Notes under the pieces: model-generated
Seen by the model: the letters and a program-made list of their open reading frames with translations, nothing else
Database searches by the model: none
Told to the model about the DNA's origin: nothing
NCBI RefSeq assembly: GCF_004349055.1
Contig: NZ_SMKX01000009.1
Location: forward strand, 46,936-110,935
Reading direction: 5' to 3'
Length of the DNA stretch: 64,000 bases
Source of the DNA: Kribbella antibiotica
GTDB taxonomy: Bacteria > Actinomycetota > Actinomycetes > Propionibacteriales > Kribbellaceae
Translations under genes and position numbers: made by a program
Shown: piece by piece, positions 33,145-41,146 of the stretch
Layout of the letters: each line of letters opens with the position of its first letter
Position numbering within the stretch: the stretch's first letter is position 1

Positions 33145-34267
33145 CGGCAGCGCACGGGGGATTCGAGGGCAGCTCACCCGGATCACCCACCCGCCAGCGC
33201 CGCCAGTACCGCGGCCAGCGGGGGCCGCCCAGCCTCCGAATAGTCCCAACCGCGGAGGGGGAGGCTTCCATGCTGCTGTCCTCCTGATCGGCGTGGTGCT
33301 TGCCGCAACTGTCGGTGCTCCGTGGGGCGTTGGCATGGCTCTGAGAGACACCTGGTTCTACGCGAGTGACTCCAGGGTGTTCGACGCCAGCGTTCGTACC
33401 CGAGGCGCATATTTTGCCTCGGATTATCTGGGAGGGTTGGTTGTGGTCGGCGCGATCACAGCGGCCATCCTCCTGACGGGGATCTTCTACGCCCGGTACT
33501 GGGCGGCGGTGATCGGAGTCCTGATCATCGTCGGCCTTGTTGCCGCATACTCCTCCGGCCAATCGGCGTGGGCGTTCGCCGAGCGCCAATCGGCTAAGAC
33601 GCTGACAACAGGTGAGTTTCCGTATCTAGACAGGGTTCAGGGTGCGTGTCGAACCTCAATCATCTCCGTCGCTGGGCGTAGCTATCTCGCAGGGCAGTGG
33701 GCACCTGGCGGCGGCGGCATGTTTGGAGGGGTGCGATGTGGGTCCATCGATTTCTACCGCGGATGGAAGTACATTTTGAGATCGAGGCTGCCGACGGGGG
33801 ATGGGATCGACTACGACTTCGCCTTTGCGGGGCGAACTGAGGCATCCGCGAGCTATGTGGTGGTCGTGACATCGCAGGCTGTTTCTCCCGCTAAGAGCAG
33901 CTACTACATACAGGGCTACCCGATGAGCAACCCTGCCAAGCCTTGGAAACACAAGGTGCCTTCGGGGCCGGGTGAGTACTCCATTGCAGGCAAGGCGATG
34001 CAGCTCGGTCCGCTGATCGTGGTCCCCGAGTACTGGGGCAAGGAGACGTCAAGCATGGATGAGCAGACGAAGTTGACGGCGCTCAACGCGGCAACCGGAA
34101 AACTTGTATGGACCGTGCGGTGCCCGCGACGAGCGATGACGGCTGGCCAAGCCATGCAGTTGTCCGAGAAAAGCCAGCCGATTGAAATCTCATGTCGTAA
34201 CGCGAGCTCGGGCAGCGCCGAGACGTACCACGTGGGTGTCGATGGAAAGCTCCGGCTGATCAGATAA
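33122..34267 (+). CDS. Membrane protein with PQQ-like repeat, 381 aa
   Basis: GTG at 33122, overlapping the E1 gene end by 23 nt. A proline-rich cytosolic N-terminus is followed by three hydrophobic helices (about 50-72, 100-120, 125-142), and then an extracellular domain of about 230 residues. 'L-T-A-L-N-A-A-T-G-K-L-V-W-T-V' is a PQQ-type beta-propeller blade. Its overlap with the Ubl operon suggests coexpression, but a functional tie is not proven; chromosomal relatives of this layout also stand alone. Confidence 0.7.
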   Translation: MPEPIPTNGSARGIRGQLTRITHPPAPPVPRPAGAAQPPNSPNRGGGGFHAAVLLIGVVLAATVGAPWGVGMALRDTWFYASDSRVFDASVRTRGAYFASDYLGGLVVVGAITAAILLTGIFYARYWAAVIGVLIIVGLVAAYSSGQSAWAFAERQSAKTLTTGEFPYLDRVQGACRTSIISVAGRSYLAGQWAPGGGGMFGGVRCGSIDFYRGWKYILRSRLPTGDGIDYDFAFAGRTEASASYVVVVTSQAVSPAKSSYYIQGYPMSNPAKPWKHKVPSGPGEYSIAGKAMQLGPLIVVPEYWGKETSSMDEQTKLTALNAATGKLVWTVRCPRRAMTAGQAMQLSEKSQPIEISCRNASSGSAETYHVGVDGKLRLIR

Positions 34268-34401
34268 ACATCTTCCAAAGAGTTGCCCGAGCGGTAGTTG
34301 CGTAGAAGGAGAAGGAGACTGGTCAGATCTAAGCAGTAAATTGATGCCGAAGCTGTGAGTGATCAGTCAACTGAATTTCTTAAATTGGAAAGGGTTCGAC
34401 C

Positions 34402-34779
34402 ATGTCTGCAACCGAAGAGCTGCTGCCCCGACTGCCCGACATCCACGAGATCCGGCCACGTGGCCCGGAAGATGACGCCGTGTTCGCCGACATCAAGGCA
34501 GTGCTGGAGCGCCATGGCGCTCTAAACAGGTTCGGCGTCACGCTTCTTCACCAACACTTCGAAATTGCTCAGGACGAGAGCCTGGTTGAACACATCGACG
34601 TGGAAAACCGGACACTGGTCATCCGGCCGATGCGGGACGAGGAGTATGCAACGGTGGTGGAGACTTCATGGAGACTCGACGCTCCGTCCGGCATGGCCAG
34701 CTGTGAGACGAAGTGCGTGAAGGAGAAGGACATCGACGGCAACGAATACCACAACAAGCCACACTATACGGTCAAATAA
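34402..34779 (+). CDS. Hypothetical protein, 125 aa
   Basis: ATG at 34402 with GAAAGGG upstream. A conserved-looking core 'H-G-A-L-N-R-F-G-V-T-L-L-H-Q-H-F' is followed by 'L-V-I-R-P-M'. Near the C-terminus 'S-C-E-T-K-C' and several His may bind metal. I recall similar small proteins in actinobacteria and cyanobacteria but cannot name a function. It is convergent with the next gene, overlapping by 16 nt. Confidence 0.65.
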   Translation: MSATEELLPRLPDIHEIRPRGPEDDAVFADIKAVLERHGALNRFGVTLLHQHFEIAQDESLVEHIDVENRTLVIRPMRDEEYATVVETSWRLDAPSGMASCETKCVKEKDIDGNEYHNKPHYTVK

Positions 34780-35087
34780 GGAAGAGCGCCCGGTCTAAAA
34801 TCTGACCCATGGCGCCTTTCGTTGAGCGACAAGTAGTGGTCAAGGTATCCCCAGTTTGGCCTATCCGTATTGGCGTCTTGAATGACCAAAGGGTCGCCAA
34901 CTCGGGGTAATTTTAAGGAATGTCCAGGTAGTAGTTGGTCGTGACTGCCGCTAAGAACTGGCTCCGCGACTCCGTCGTGTTGTATGAGTGTTTGCCCATC
35001 GGCGTAATTTACGACCACGACCTCACCGCCAACTGCGACCTGGAATAGGCCATCTCGCAATATTTCTGTAACGACTCCTGTTCTCAT
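34764..35087 (-). CDS. Hypothetical protein, 107 aa
   Basis: Begins M-R-T-G-V-V-T-E-I-L-R-D-G-L-F-Q-V-A-V-G-G-E at ATG 35087. The beta-rich N-terminus looks like a small SH3/OB-like barrel, as in carboxypeptidase-regulatory or translation-type domains. No known family. The end overlaps the convergent gene by 16 nt. Codon use is more A+T-rich than the chromosome. Confidence 0.55.
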   Translation of the reverse strand: MRTGVVTEILRDGLFQVAVGGEVVVVNYADGQTLIQHDGVAEPVLSGSHDQLLPGHSLKLPRVGDPLVIQDANTDRPNWGYLDHYLSLNERRHGSDFRPGALPYLTV

Positions 35088-35215
35088 ATCTGCCTATGAT
35101 TATGAGCTTCTGTATGGATTGAGTCAACAATCTTGCTGTTGTGAAAAGAGCCTGTGGATCATGTTTCTTGATGCGTGCATCACGGTCTCTATTCTCAGGT
35201 TGTAGGATCTCGCGT

Positions 35216-35548
35216 ATGGCGCAACGCGTAGAAATTCGACTCACCGATGACCTCGACGGCACCGATATACCTGCGGGCAAGGGGCAGACTGTCCCGTTCG
35301 CCCTCGATGGCCACGCTTACGAAATTGACCTGACCAACAAGAACGCGGGCGCGCTCCGGAAGGTTCTCGCGCCGTACGTCGATGTTGGCCGGCGTGTGAC
35401 CACTTCGCGAGGCGCCAAGGTGAAGCGCACGCAGGTTGGCCCCGATGCTAGGACTGTGAAGGAATGGGCGCGCGCAAACGGCTACGAGGTCAACGACCGC
35501 GGCCGAGTGCCCCAGGCGATCCGTGATGCGTTTGAAGCATCGAACTAG
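35216..35548 (+). CDS. lsr2: Lsr2-family nucleoid-associated protein, 110 aa
   Basis: Lsr2 binds A+T-rich DNA and silences foreign genes, the actinobacterial counterpart of H-NS. The N-terminal oligomerisation domain has 'V-E-I-R-L-T-D-D-L-D-G' and 'L-D-G-H-A-Y-E-I-D-L-T'. The C-terminal DNA-binding domain has 'V-K-E-W-A-R-A-N-G-Y-E-V-N-D-R-G-R-V' with the R-G-R AT-hook-like tip. ATG at 35216; in-frame codons upstream read as non-coding. On this element it likely tunes expression of its own or other A+T-rich cargo. Confidence 0.93.
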   Translation: MAQRVEIRLTDDLDGTDIPAGKGQTVPFALDGHAYEIDLTNKNAGALRKVLAPYVDVGRRVTTSRGAKVKRTQVGPDARTVKEWARANGYEVNDRGRVPQAIRDAFEASN

Positions 35549-35622
35549 CCGCTAGCTATGGCGTCCTACCTCGGCGTGAGTCAACCTGTTGGCTTCCATG
35601 ATCAAAGTGGAGGGGGCGCGAC

Positions 35623-36030
35623 GTGCAGTACGGGCGGGATGATGAGACATGGGACCAGTTGGTCGAGGAAGGAACGCTCTACCTCGAGGACCTGGCTCGG
35701 GATACGGGCCTGACCAGCTACAGCGCGCTGAATGCTGAGCTGGTGCATCGGACGGGCTGTCGGCCGTTCGATTTTGAGCAGGCCGCCGACCGTGCTGCGG
35801 TGGGCTACCTGCTGGGGCGCATCGTGGAGCGTAACTACTCGCGTACGGGGCTGATGCTCTCAGCCCTCGTGCGGTATATCGATGCCAATGAGGCAGGACC
35901 AGGGTTTTCTCAGCTGGCTCAGCAAATGAACCTTCTGGACAAGAACGCCAGTCGCTCAGATAAACACGACTTCTGGATCGGTCAGGTGACGCAGCTACAT
36001 GTGCAGTACGGCAGTGCGTCTGCTTCCTAA
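35623..36030 (+). CDS. Hypothetical protein, 135 aa
   Basis: GTG at 35623 with AGGGGGCGCG before it. A helical acidic protein: 'W-D-Q-L-V-E-E-G-T-L-Y-L-E-D-L-A-R' and 'A-A-D-R-A-A-V-G-Y-L-L-G-R-I-V'. Similar small proteins occur near type-II-like cargo in Streptomyces, as I recall, but I cannot assign a function. It follows lsr2 by 74 nt on the same strand. Confidence 0.65.
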   Translation: MQYGRDDETWDQLVEEGTLYLEDLARDTGLTSYSALNAELVHRTGCRPFDFEQAADRAAVGYLLGRIVERNYSRTGLMLSALVRYIDANEAGPGFSQLAQQMNLLDKNASRSDKHDFWIGQVTQLHVQYGSASAS

Positions 36031-36122
36031 GCGCAGCTTCCGACAGCTCACGAGGAGTGCCCTGTGCCAACTCGCGTGCGCGGGTGCGTGGCTACATTGC
36101 GTGGCTATTTTGGCTCGATTTC

Positions 36123-36153
36123 ATTAACTATTTGGTACAATTAAATAGTTAAT
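36123..36153. promoter_or_regulatory. 11-bp inverted repeat over promoter and start codon
   Basis: ATTAACTATTT (36123-36133) and AAATAGTTAAT (36143-36153) are perfect inverted arms with a 9-bp spacer. The spacer carries TACAAT (36136-36141), a -10-like element placed about 10 bp before the ATG at 36152, which lies in the right arm. This fits a leaderless transcript whose promoter and start are covered by a dimeric repressor, or a start codon sequestered in RNA. Confidence 0.5.
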
Positions 36154-37324
36154 GCGCGATCCACTCCAACGCCTCTATCAGACAAAACTCGCCCTCCTTG
36201 CGGTGATCTTCGTCGTCGTTGGAGCCGGGCTCCTGGTCGTTGTCCACTGGCCCGGCCTACTGCCCGCGTGGACGTCTGGGCTCCCGCTGACGGACCTTGG
36301 CTCAGCGCTCTTCACGACGGGGCTCGTGGTCATCGCCTTCGAGTATGTCGACGGCAGGGATAGCGAAGAGAGAGCTGATGCTCGGCTGCGAGCGACCATC
36401 AGATCTGAGGCGCCGGCAATCCGGGAAGCAGTCATTCGCGGCTTTGCTGTCGAGTCCGATGATCTGAAGCGTGTGGCGACGCCTGAACTCCTCGACCAAA
36501 TTGCCGAGAACAGTATCGGCCTACGCTTCGGCGACCGGGACTTCGCGCGTGAGGTCTACTCCGATATCCGCGATCAGGCGATCAAGGCCGAAGAGCGCTG
36601 GTACGACGCGAAGGTGCAGATCGACATAGGGGTTCCGAGTGATCCGGGGCCGGTCCGGGTGCCACTGTTCGATGTCACGGTGCGCTGGGAGTATACGGTC
36701 GTTCCGCATCACCGGTTCCGTCGCTTCGCCGCTGTTTCGGACGGGGCGAGGTATGACGAACTGGCTAGTCAGTCCGGCGATACCTCTGTCTGGTTCCACG
36801 GACCCGTTGAGGGCTTGGTGGCGACCGATCCATCTGCCTTTTCACTTCAGCGATTCACGGTAGACGGTCACGCCCGGCAGATCACGCGGACCGAGGATGC
36901 GACAGTTCAGATTTACGCCGTTGATGTTGGAGCCGAGGTGGTGGCTGATGCACAGCCAGTCGTCGTCTCGTTCACGTTCACGACGCGCATAGCCCAGGCC
37001 GGACACGTCCTGCGGTTCGACACCGATCGGCCCACACGGGGTCTTGCCGTCGAGATGAACTACGACGACGCCGGTATCTCGCGTATGCGCATGTTCGACT
37101 ACACGGCGCCAGGGGCTCGGCGACCGCTAATCGATGAGTCCGCCTCGCCAACCGGCCAGCGTTTGCGCTTCAGCCACGATGGCTGGCTGTTCCCTCGCTC
37201 CGGCCTGCTCTTCACATGGACTCTCGATCGGGAAATTGCCTTGGCCTTGAAGCCTGGACAGCACAACGCCCGCCAAGGGAAGACCCTTGACGGGCGTGCG
37301 CACGAGCCATCGGCTCGGTCATAG
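36152..37324 (+). CDS. Two-helix membrane protein with large cytosolic domain, 390 aa
   Basis: ATG at 36152, without a ribosome site, inside the right arm of an inverted repeat. Two hydrophobic helices (about 12-32 and 47-66, 'L-G-S-A-L-F-T-T-G-L-V-V-I-A-F-E-Y-V') are followed by a charged linker ('R-A-D-A-R-L-R-A-T-I-R-S-E') and a beta-rich domain to the end. No named family. Proteins with this N-terminal pattern occur in actinobacterial defence-like contexts, but I have no direct evidence of function. Confidence 0.7.
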   Translation: MRDPLQRLYQTKLALLAVIFVVVGAGLLVVVHWPGLLPAWTSGLPLTDLGSALFTTGLVVIAFEYVDGRDSEERADARLRATIRSEAPAIREAVIRGFAVESDDLKRVATPELLDQIAENSIGLRFGDRDFAREVYSDIRDQAIKAEERWYDAKVQIDIGVPSDPGPVRVPLFDVTVRWEYTVVPHHRFRRFAAVSDGARYDELASQSGDTSVWFHGPVEGLVATDPSAFSLQRFTVDGHARQITRTEDATVQIYAVDVGAEVVADAQPVVVSFTFTTRIAQAGHVLRFDTDRPTRGLAVEMNYDDAGISRMRMFDYTAPGARRPLIDESASPTGQRLRFSHDGWLFPRSGLLFTWTLDREIALALKPGQHNARQGKTLDGRAHEPSARS

Positions 37325-37346
37325 ATTTCAGGACCCGCCCATGGTG

Positions 37347-37389
37347 GGTCTCCTCTCCCCAAGGCCGCCCGGTGGGCGGCAGAGAGACC
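37347..37389. terminator. Hairpin downstream of the two-helix protein gene
   Basis: GCCGCCC (37364-37370), loop GGT, GGGCGGC (37374-37380), flanked by a second pair GGTCTC (37347-37352) and GAGACC (37384-37389). It lies 22-65 nt after the stop at 37324. A short T-run is absent, so the terminator role is inferred from position. Confidence 0.5.
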
Positions 37390-37411
37390 AAAATAAGACA
37401 TATGGTCATTA

Positions 37412-37471
37412 GGACGCAAGGTCATGGGACGTAAGATCTCTGGATGTAAAGACATGGGATGCATGATCGTT
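37412..37471 (+). repeat. Four tandem 15-bp iterons before an XRE gene
   Basis: Units start at 37412, 37427, 37442 and 37457, each 15 bp, consensus GGAYGYAAGRTCATG with 3-6 mismatches per unit. A weaker fifth copy lies 16 bp upstream (37397-37409). The array ends 5 bp before the GTG of the XRE gene at 37477. Its period of about 1.5 helical turns and its position suggest operator sites for that regulator. Confidence 0.6.
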
Positions 37472-37476
37472 AAACC

Positions 37477-37746
37477 GTGCCCAGTCCCAAAGGCAAGGCT
37501 CCCCTTTCGCCGACGACCGCAGAGTTCGGTCGTCGCGTGCGCGAACGACGCAACGAGCTGGGTCTCAGCCAAGAGGCGCTAGCGGATGTAGTCGGCCTGC
37601 ATTGGACGTTCATCGGCCAAGTCGAGCGTGGGCAGCGGAATCTGGCGCTCCACAACATCGTGAAGGTGGCAGCCGGGCTTTCGGTCGATGCCGGAAATCT
37701 CGTCACCGGCTTACCTGCGCCTCCGGGTGATGAGTCGGAGGCGTAG
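37477..37746 (+). CDS. XRE-family regulator, 89 aa
   Basis: A Cro/CI helix-turn-helix occupies residues 18-75: 'R-R-V-R-E-R-R-N-E-L-G-L-S-Q-E-A-L-A-D-V' and 'H-W-T-F-I-G-Q-V-E-R-G-Q-R-N-L'. No effector domain. The start is a GTG at 37477, directly after a 15-bp repeat array that probably binds this protein. Convergent with the EcsC gene. Confidence 0.85.
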   Translation: MPSPKGKAPLSPTTAEFGRRVRERRNELGLSQEALADVVGLHWTFIGQVERGQRNLALHNIVKVAAGLSVDAGNLVTGLPAPPGDESEA

Positions 37747-37752
37747 GCCCTG

Positions 37753-38703
37753 CTACGAATCCGCAGGTCGCTGGAGGCTCGGCGGCATCGATAGGCCGTA
37801 CTTCTCTGCGAGAAAGCTCGTCTGCGCGTATAGGGTGGCTTGCTTCGCGACATCGCCGAGAACGTAGGCGTTCGTCCCCGCACCAGCTAGCACCGCAACG
37901 ACCGGCATGAACTTGGTGACCTTCTCCACGGGTACATGTCGGCCGTTGGCGAACTGTTTCATCAGCTTCTCGACTGCCGCCATTAGGCGATGGTCCTTTC
38001 GGAGCTTCTCGCTCCAGTTCTTGCGAACGCGCCCCGCGGCGAAGCCCGACGAGGCTTCGCGTACGGCAATGGCTTTCGGCCCTTGCTCTTTGTACGCGCG
38101 CAGCACCATCCGGTCGACGAGATGTCGCTGGTCAGGCGACATGGCGTCAATGCCATACGCATAGGCCACACGAGTCGCGATGGCTGTACTGAGAACCTGC
38201 ATGACGACAACATCGAGCGTGATCGCAGTGACAGCGCCGGCAACCGGCACGAGCGCCAGCACGCCCAGGGCGCCACCTTCAGCAGCACCGGCGCTTCGCC
38301 ACTGAAGCACCATCCGGCGAGTGACCTCGTCAAGGTCCTTTAGGTCGAGCGCCTGCAGGTCGGCCAGGCTCGACACGTCGCGCCCCTTCGCTCGGTGGTG
38401 CGCCAGCACCTTCTCAGGATCCGTGAGCTCGGCGGTCCAGTCGCTAGCGAGCTCCAGGAGGCGTACGGCACCTTTCAGGGCCGGAATGAGCGCGCTGTCG
38501 AAGGCGAACTCGGTGGCGTCTTTCACCGGCTGCGGCGTGACTTCGCTGATCTTCCGTCCGGCCTTGCTCGCTACTTCACGTGCCGACGTTCCGGCCGCAT
38601 CTATAGCCGAGCGAACCTTGGGCGGGAGTAGAGAGCTGGGCTGGGACTTCTTCGTCCAGTGCTCTTGTAGCTCGCTCCACCGCTTGCGCTCGTACTCCGA
38701 CAT
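37753..38703 (-). CDS. EcsC-family protein, 316 aa
   Basis: Matches the EcsC family pattern: helical N-terminus ('S-E-Y-E-R-K-R-W-S-E-L-Q-E-H'), then a Gly/Ala-rich membrane-active stretch ('A-L-G-V-L-A-L-V-P-V-A-G-A-V-T-A-I-T-L-D-V') at about 165-185, and conserved 'S-P-D-Q-R'-like and 'V-A-V-L-A-G-A-G-T-N-A' blocks. EcsC proteins are of unclear function. The start is uncertain: ATG 38703 fits the family; an ATG at 38763 is also open. Confidence 0.82.
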   Translation of the reverse strand: MSEYERKRWSELQEHWTKKSQPSSLLPPKVRSAIDAAGTSAREVASKAGRKISEVTPQPVKDATEFAFDSALIPALKGAVRLLELASDWTAELTDPEKVLAHHRAKGRDVSSLADLQALDLKDLDEVTRRMVLQWRSAGAAEGGALGVLALVPVAGAVTAITLDVVVMQVLSTAIATRVAYAYGIDAMSPDQRHLVDRMVLRAYKEQGPKAIAVREASSGFAAGRVRKNWSEKLRKDHRLMAAVEKLMKQFANGRHVPVEKVTKFMPVVAVLAGAGTNAYVLGDVAKQATLYAQTSFLAEKYGLSMPPSLQRPADS

Positions 38704-38866
38704 CTCCTGCGGCAAGTCCCCCTGTTGGCTCACCACGATGACGCTAGGGCAATCCACCTGCATGTCAAGGCCGGGTAGGGCTTGGAGACTTGGGGCCGAT
38801 GGCTACTCGTTTGCCAGGGCGGCTTCGCTTAGGCTTTTGCACACCCATCGTGTGGGAGGGAGCGTT

Positions 38867-39244
38867 GTGGCTACTCAGAAGACGTTTCAAGAGGCCATCG
38901 TGTCAGCGATTGACTCGGCGACGGTCGATCGCGGCAAGGCTGAGTCGGAGCGGGTTCAATTTGAGCCGAGCAGTCTTACGCGCGTGACAGACCTCTTCCA
39001 GGAGCCCGGCGGCGATGAGAAGACGAAACAGGCTTGGCGAGAAGTGATGAACGATGCTCTTGTCGACCCGATCGATCTAGACAGTGCGATAGCCCTGTAT
39101 TCCCTGAAAGATCGTCTGACGGGATCGAGGGGCCGGGTCTATGAGGCGTCGTCCGATGGTCTACGGCGGCGCTTCGAGCAGCCACTGACGGCCGATCAGG
39201 TGCAAGAAGAAGATCTCAGCTGGTTTTGGCCGCCAGGCGTGTAA
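38867..39244 (+). CDS. Hypothetical protein, 125 aa
   Basis: GTG at 38867 with GGGAGGG upstream. Mostly charged helices, with 'S-A-I-D-S-A-T-V-D-R-G-K-A-E' and the Trp-rich end 'E-D-L-S-W-F-W-P-P-G-V'. No known family. It ends 7 nt before the convergent BpsA-like gene. Function unknown. Confidence 0.65.
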   Translation: MATQKTFQEAIVSAIDSATVDRGKAESERVQFEPSSLTRVTDLFQEPGGDEKTKQAWREVMNDALVDPIDLDSAIALYSLKDRLTGSRGRVYEASSDGLRRRFEQPLTADQVQEEDLSWFWPPGV

Positions 39245-39250
39245 GGGAGT

Positions 39251-40966
39251 TCACTCTGCGCCCGCTGTTAACGATGCGGCGACGTAGATCAGAACCGATC
39301 GAATCTGGTGTTCAGGCAGCTCGATCAGGCTCCCCGCCAGCGTTTCAGGTGCCACGTCAGTATTTGCAATGCGCTCACGCGCCTGATTCTTGGTCAGAGG
39401 CTCGCCGTCGAGGCGTCGACTCGCCTTGACGAGAGCATCGCGCCAGGCATTCTCTAGTTTCCGGTGAGCGCCGTCGAGGACGTACCGCTGTGCGGCAAGA
39501 CGGGGCGTCAGACCGGCTACGTCGACCTCGGTTCCTTCAATGATGGCGTGCGTCGAGTCCGGTGTACTGCGCCGGAAACGAAGGCGCCACTTCGAGCCCA
39601 CGAGGTCCTGTAGTGCTTCCTGTGAGACCTGGCTCGTGATGTCAGGGTGCTTGTTGTGCACCGAGATCGCCAAACGCTGCACGTTGAGGCCGACGAGCGT
39701 CCTGGTGAGCCATGAGCCCGGATCCCCGAAGAGGTCGACCGCTGCCGCTGAGGTGCGGGCGTTCTTGATCGAGGCAAGGCCGGTTCCGTCGAAGATCTCC
39801 GACAGGCTAAGACCGACCATCTCGCCGTCAGTCTTCGGTCGTTCCATCCCGATGAGCGCGCTAACGGGGAGGTCACCCGGGCCGGCGGCGGCTTCGATCA
39901 ACGCAGCGTTGAGCATGTCGGAGAGCTGTTGCTTCTCGCCCTCGAGGGACTGCGCGCCGTGCGTGTAGATGTTAACGGCGTCGCGGGCGATGCGGTCGAG
40001 TGCTTTCCATGTGACGGTGGTCGGTCGGCACACGTAGAGATCACTGGCGCTGCCTACCGCCTGGGCGCCAACGTAGCGGTTGAAGTGGGGCAAGATCGCT
40101 TCGTAGACGATCGAAAGGCTCTGGACGGCCTGTTGCACCTTGAGACCGAGCGTCGGCTGATGGCTGCCGTATCCGTACGCCATCAGGAGTCGGCCATTGG
40201 AGCGGTCGCGAAGGCCTTGCAGTCCGCGGGCCAGGAACAGCCGGACGCCCTCGGGGGTGTACGGCGGATCGGTGAAGACGAGGTCGGCTGACTCAAGCGC
40301 CAGGCTGGGGATTCCGAGTCGGAAGTCGGCGTAGGCCGTCTGGATGTTCAGTCCGCGGCGGGATGCTTCCTTATCGATGAAGCTCAGCAGGTTCTCGTCA
40401 ATGTCGACGACGATTACCTTCACCTTCGGGTTGACCAGACAGGTCGCAATCGAGGTCAGATCGTGGTCACCGATGCAGAGCAGCGTCGAGCCAGCGAGAT
40501 CGAATGATCCGTCCATCCACAGAGCGCGTCGAACCGCGGTTGCCGGCGTCGCCGGGACATGGTCGAGCGCTCTGACGGGCTTCGGCCCCGCGGCGATGAT
40601 GTCGGCCATGAGCCTGACGAGGTCGTCCGAGCCGTCGAGGCGATCGTCCGCCGGGTCAAGCAGATGTGTGTGGTGCAGTTGGTCCAAGGCGAATCGCTGG
40701 CGGTACAGCCCAATGCGACTAGGGCGGATGCTCAAGACATCGTTTGATGACCGCAGGTCATCACCAAGCTGCCGGAGCAACGCCTCAACCACCCGTCGAG
40801 GTAGCGCCGACTCACGGACCAGCACATCAAGTGAGGTGTTGCCGTCCGCCAAGACCGCTAGTACTTGCCGGTGGGACCGGGCGTGCGCGCCGAACTCGGC
40901 CAGATGTGCCGCGACGAGATCGATGGGTTCAGGCGACACGTCGGTCGTCGGGGCGTCGTTCTGCAC
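39251..40966 (-). CDS. BpsA-like branched-polyamine synthase/aminopropyltransferase homologue, 571 aa
   Basis: Residues about 100-345 match the N4-bis(aminopropyl)spermidine synthase (BpsA, formerly DUF43) fold: 'L-D-H-V-P-A-T-P-A-T-A-V-R-R-A', the nucleotide motif 'L-L-C-I-G-D-H-D-L-T-S' (166-172 GDHDLTS), 'V-V-D-I-D-E', and the catalytic-loop D-P-P-Y-T at 233-237. An N-terminal winged helix (about 30-75) is as in BpsA. Archaeal/thermophile enzymes are near 350 residues; here an extra ~220-residue C-terminal domain follows. The substrate may thus differ. Divergent from the GNAT gene at 41.1 kb. Confidence 0.75.
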   Translation of the reverse strand: MQNDAPTTDVSPEPIDLVAAHLAEFGAHARSHRQVLAVLADGNTSLDVLVRESALPRRVVEALLRQLGDDLRSSNDVLSIRPSRIGLYRQRFALDQLHHTHLLDPADDRLDGSDDLVRLMADIIAAGPKPVRALDHVPATPATAVRRALWMDGSFDLAGSTLLCIGDHDLTSIATCLVNPKVKVIVVDIDENLLSFIDKEASRRGLNIQTAYADFRLGIPSLALESADLVFTDPPYTPEGVRLFLARGLQGLRDRSNGRLLMAYGYGSHQPTLGLKVQQAVQSLSIVYEAILPHFNRYVGAQAVGSASDLYVCRPTTVTWKALDRIARDAVNIYTHGAQSLEGEKQQLSDMLNAALIEAAAGPGDLPVSALIGMERPKTDGEMVGLSLSEIFDGTGLASIKNARTSAAAVDLFGDPGSWLTRTLVGLNVQRLAISVHNKHPDITSQVSQEALQDLVGSKWRLRFRRSTPDSTHAIIEGTEVDVAGLTPRLAAQRYVLDGAHRKLENAWRDALVKASRRLDGEPLTKNQARERIANTDVAPETLAGSLIELPEHQIRSVLIYVAASLTAGAE

Positions 40967-41082
40967 GGTGGTGGGCCTCTCGCGGTCGTTCCAGGTCTAA
41001 CAGGCAAATCTACGCCACGGTGTCACCCGGCGATTCTATCGGGTCGAATTTGACGCCTATTTACTGAATCGACATATTTTAA

Positions 41083-41098
41083 TATAATTAAGTGAATG
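41083..41098 (+). promoter_or_regulatory. -10 TATAAT next to an ATG (leaderless start)
   Basis: TATAAT at 41083-41088 is a perfect -10, 7 bp before ATG 41096. A transcript from it would begin at or beside the ATG. No good -35 at normal spacing was seen. Confidence 0.45.
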
Positions 41099-41146
41099 AA
41101 AGTCTGACTCGACCTAATAAAGCCTGAGGATAAAGCATCGGCCGCA

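Noticed and set aside
37397..37471. CRISPR array
   Set aside because: Units are 15 bp with no spacers, and no cas genes are nearby. No other direct-repeat array of CRISPR form was seen in the window.
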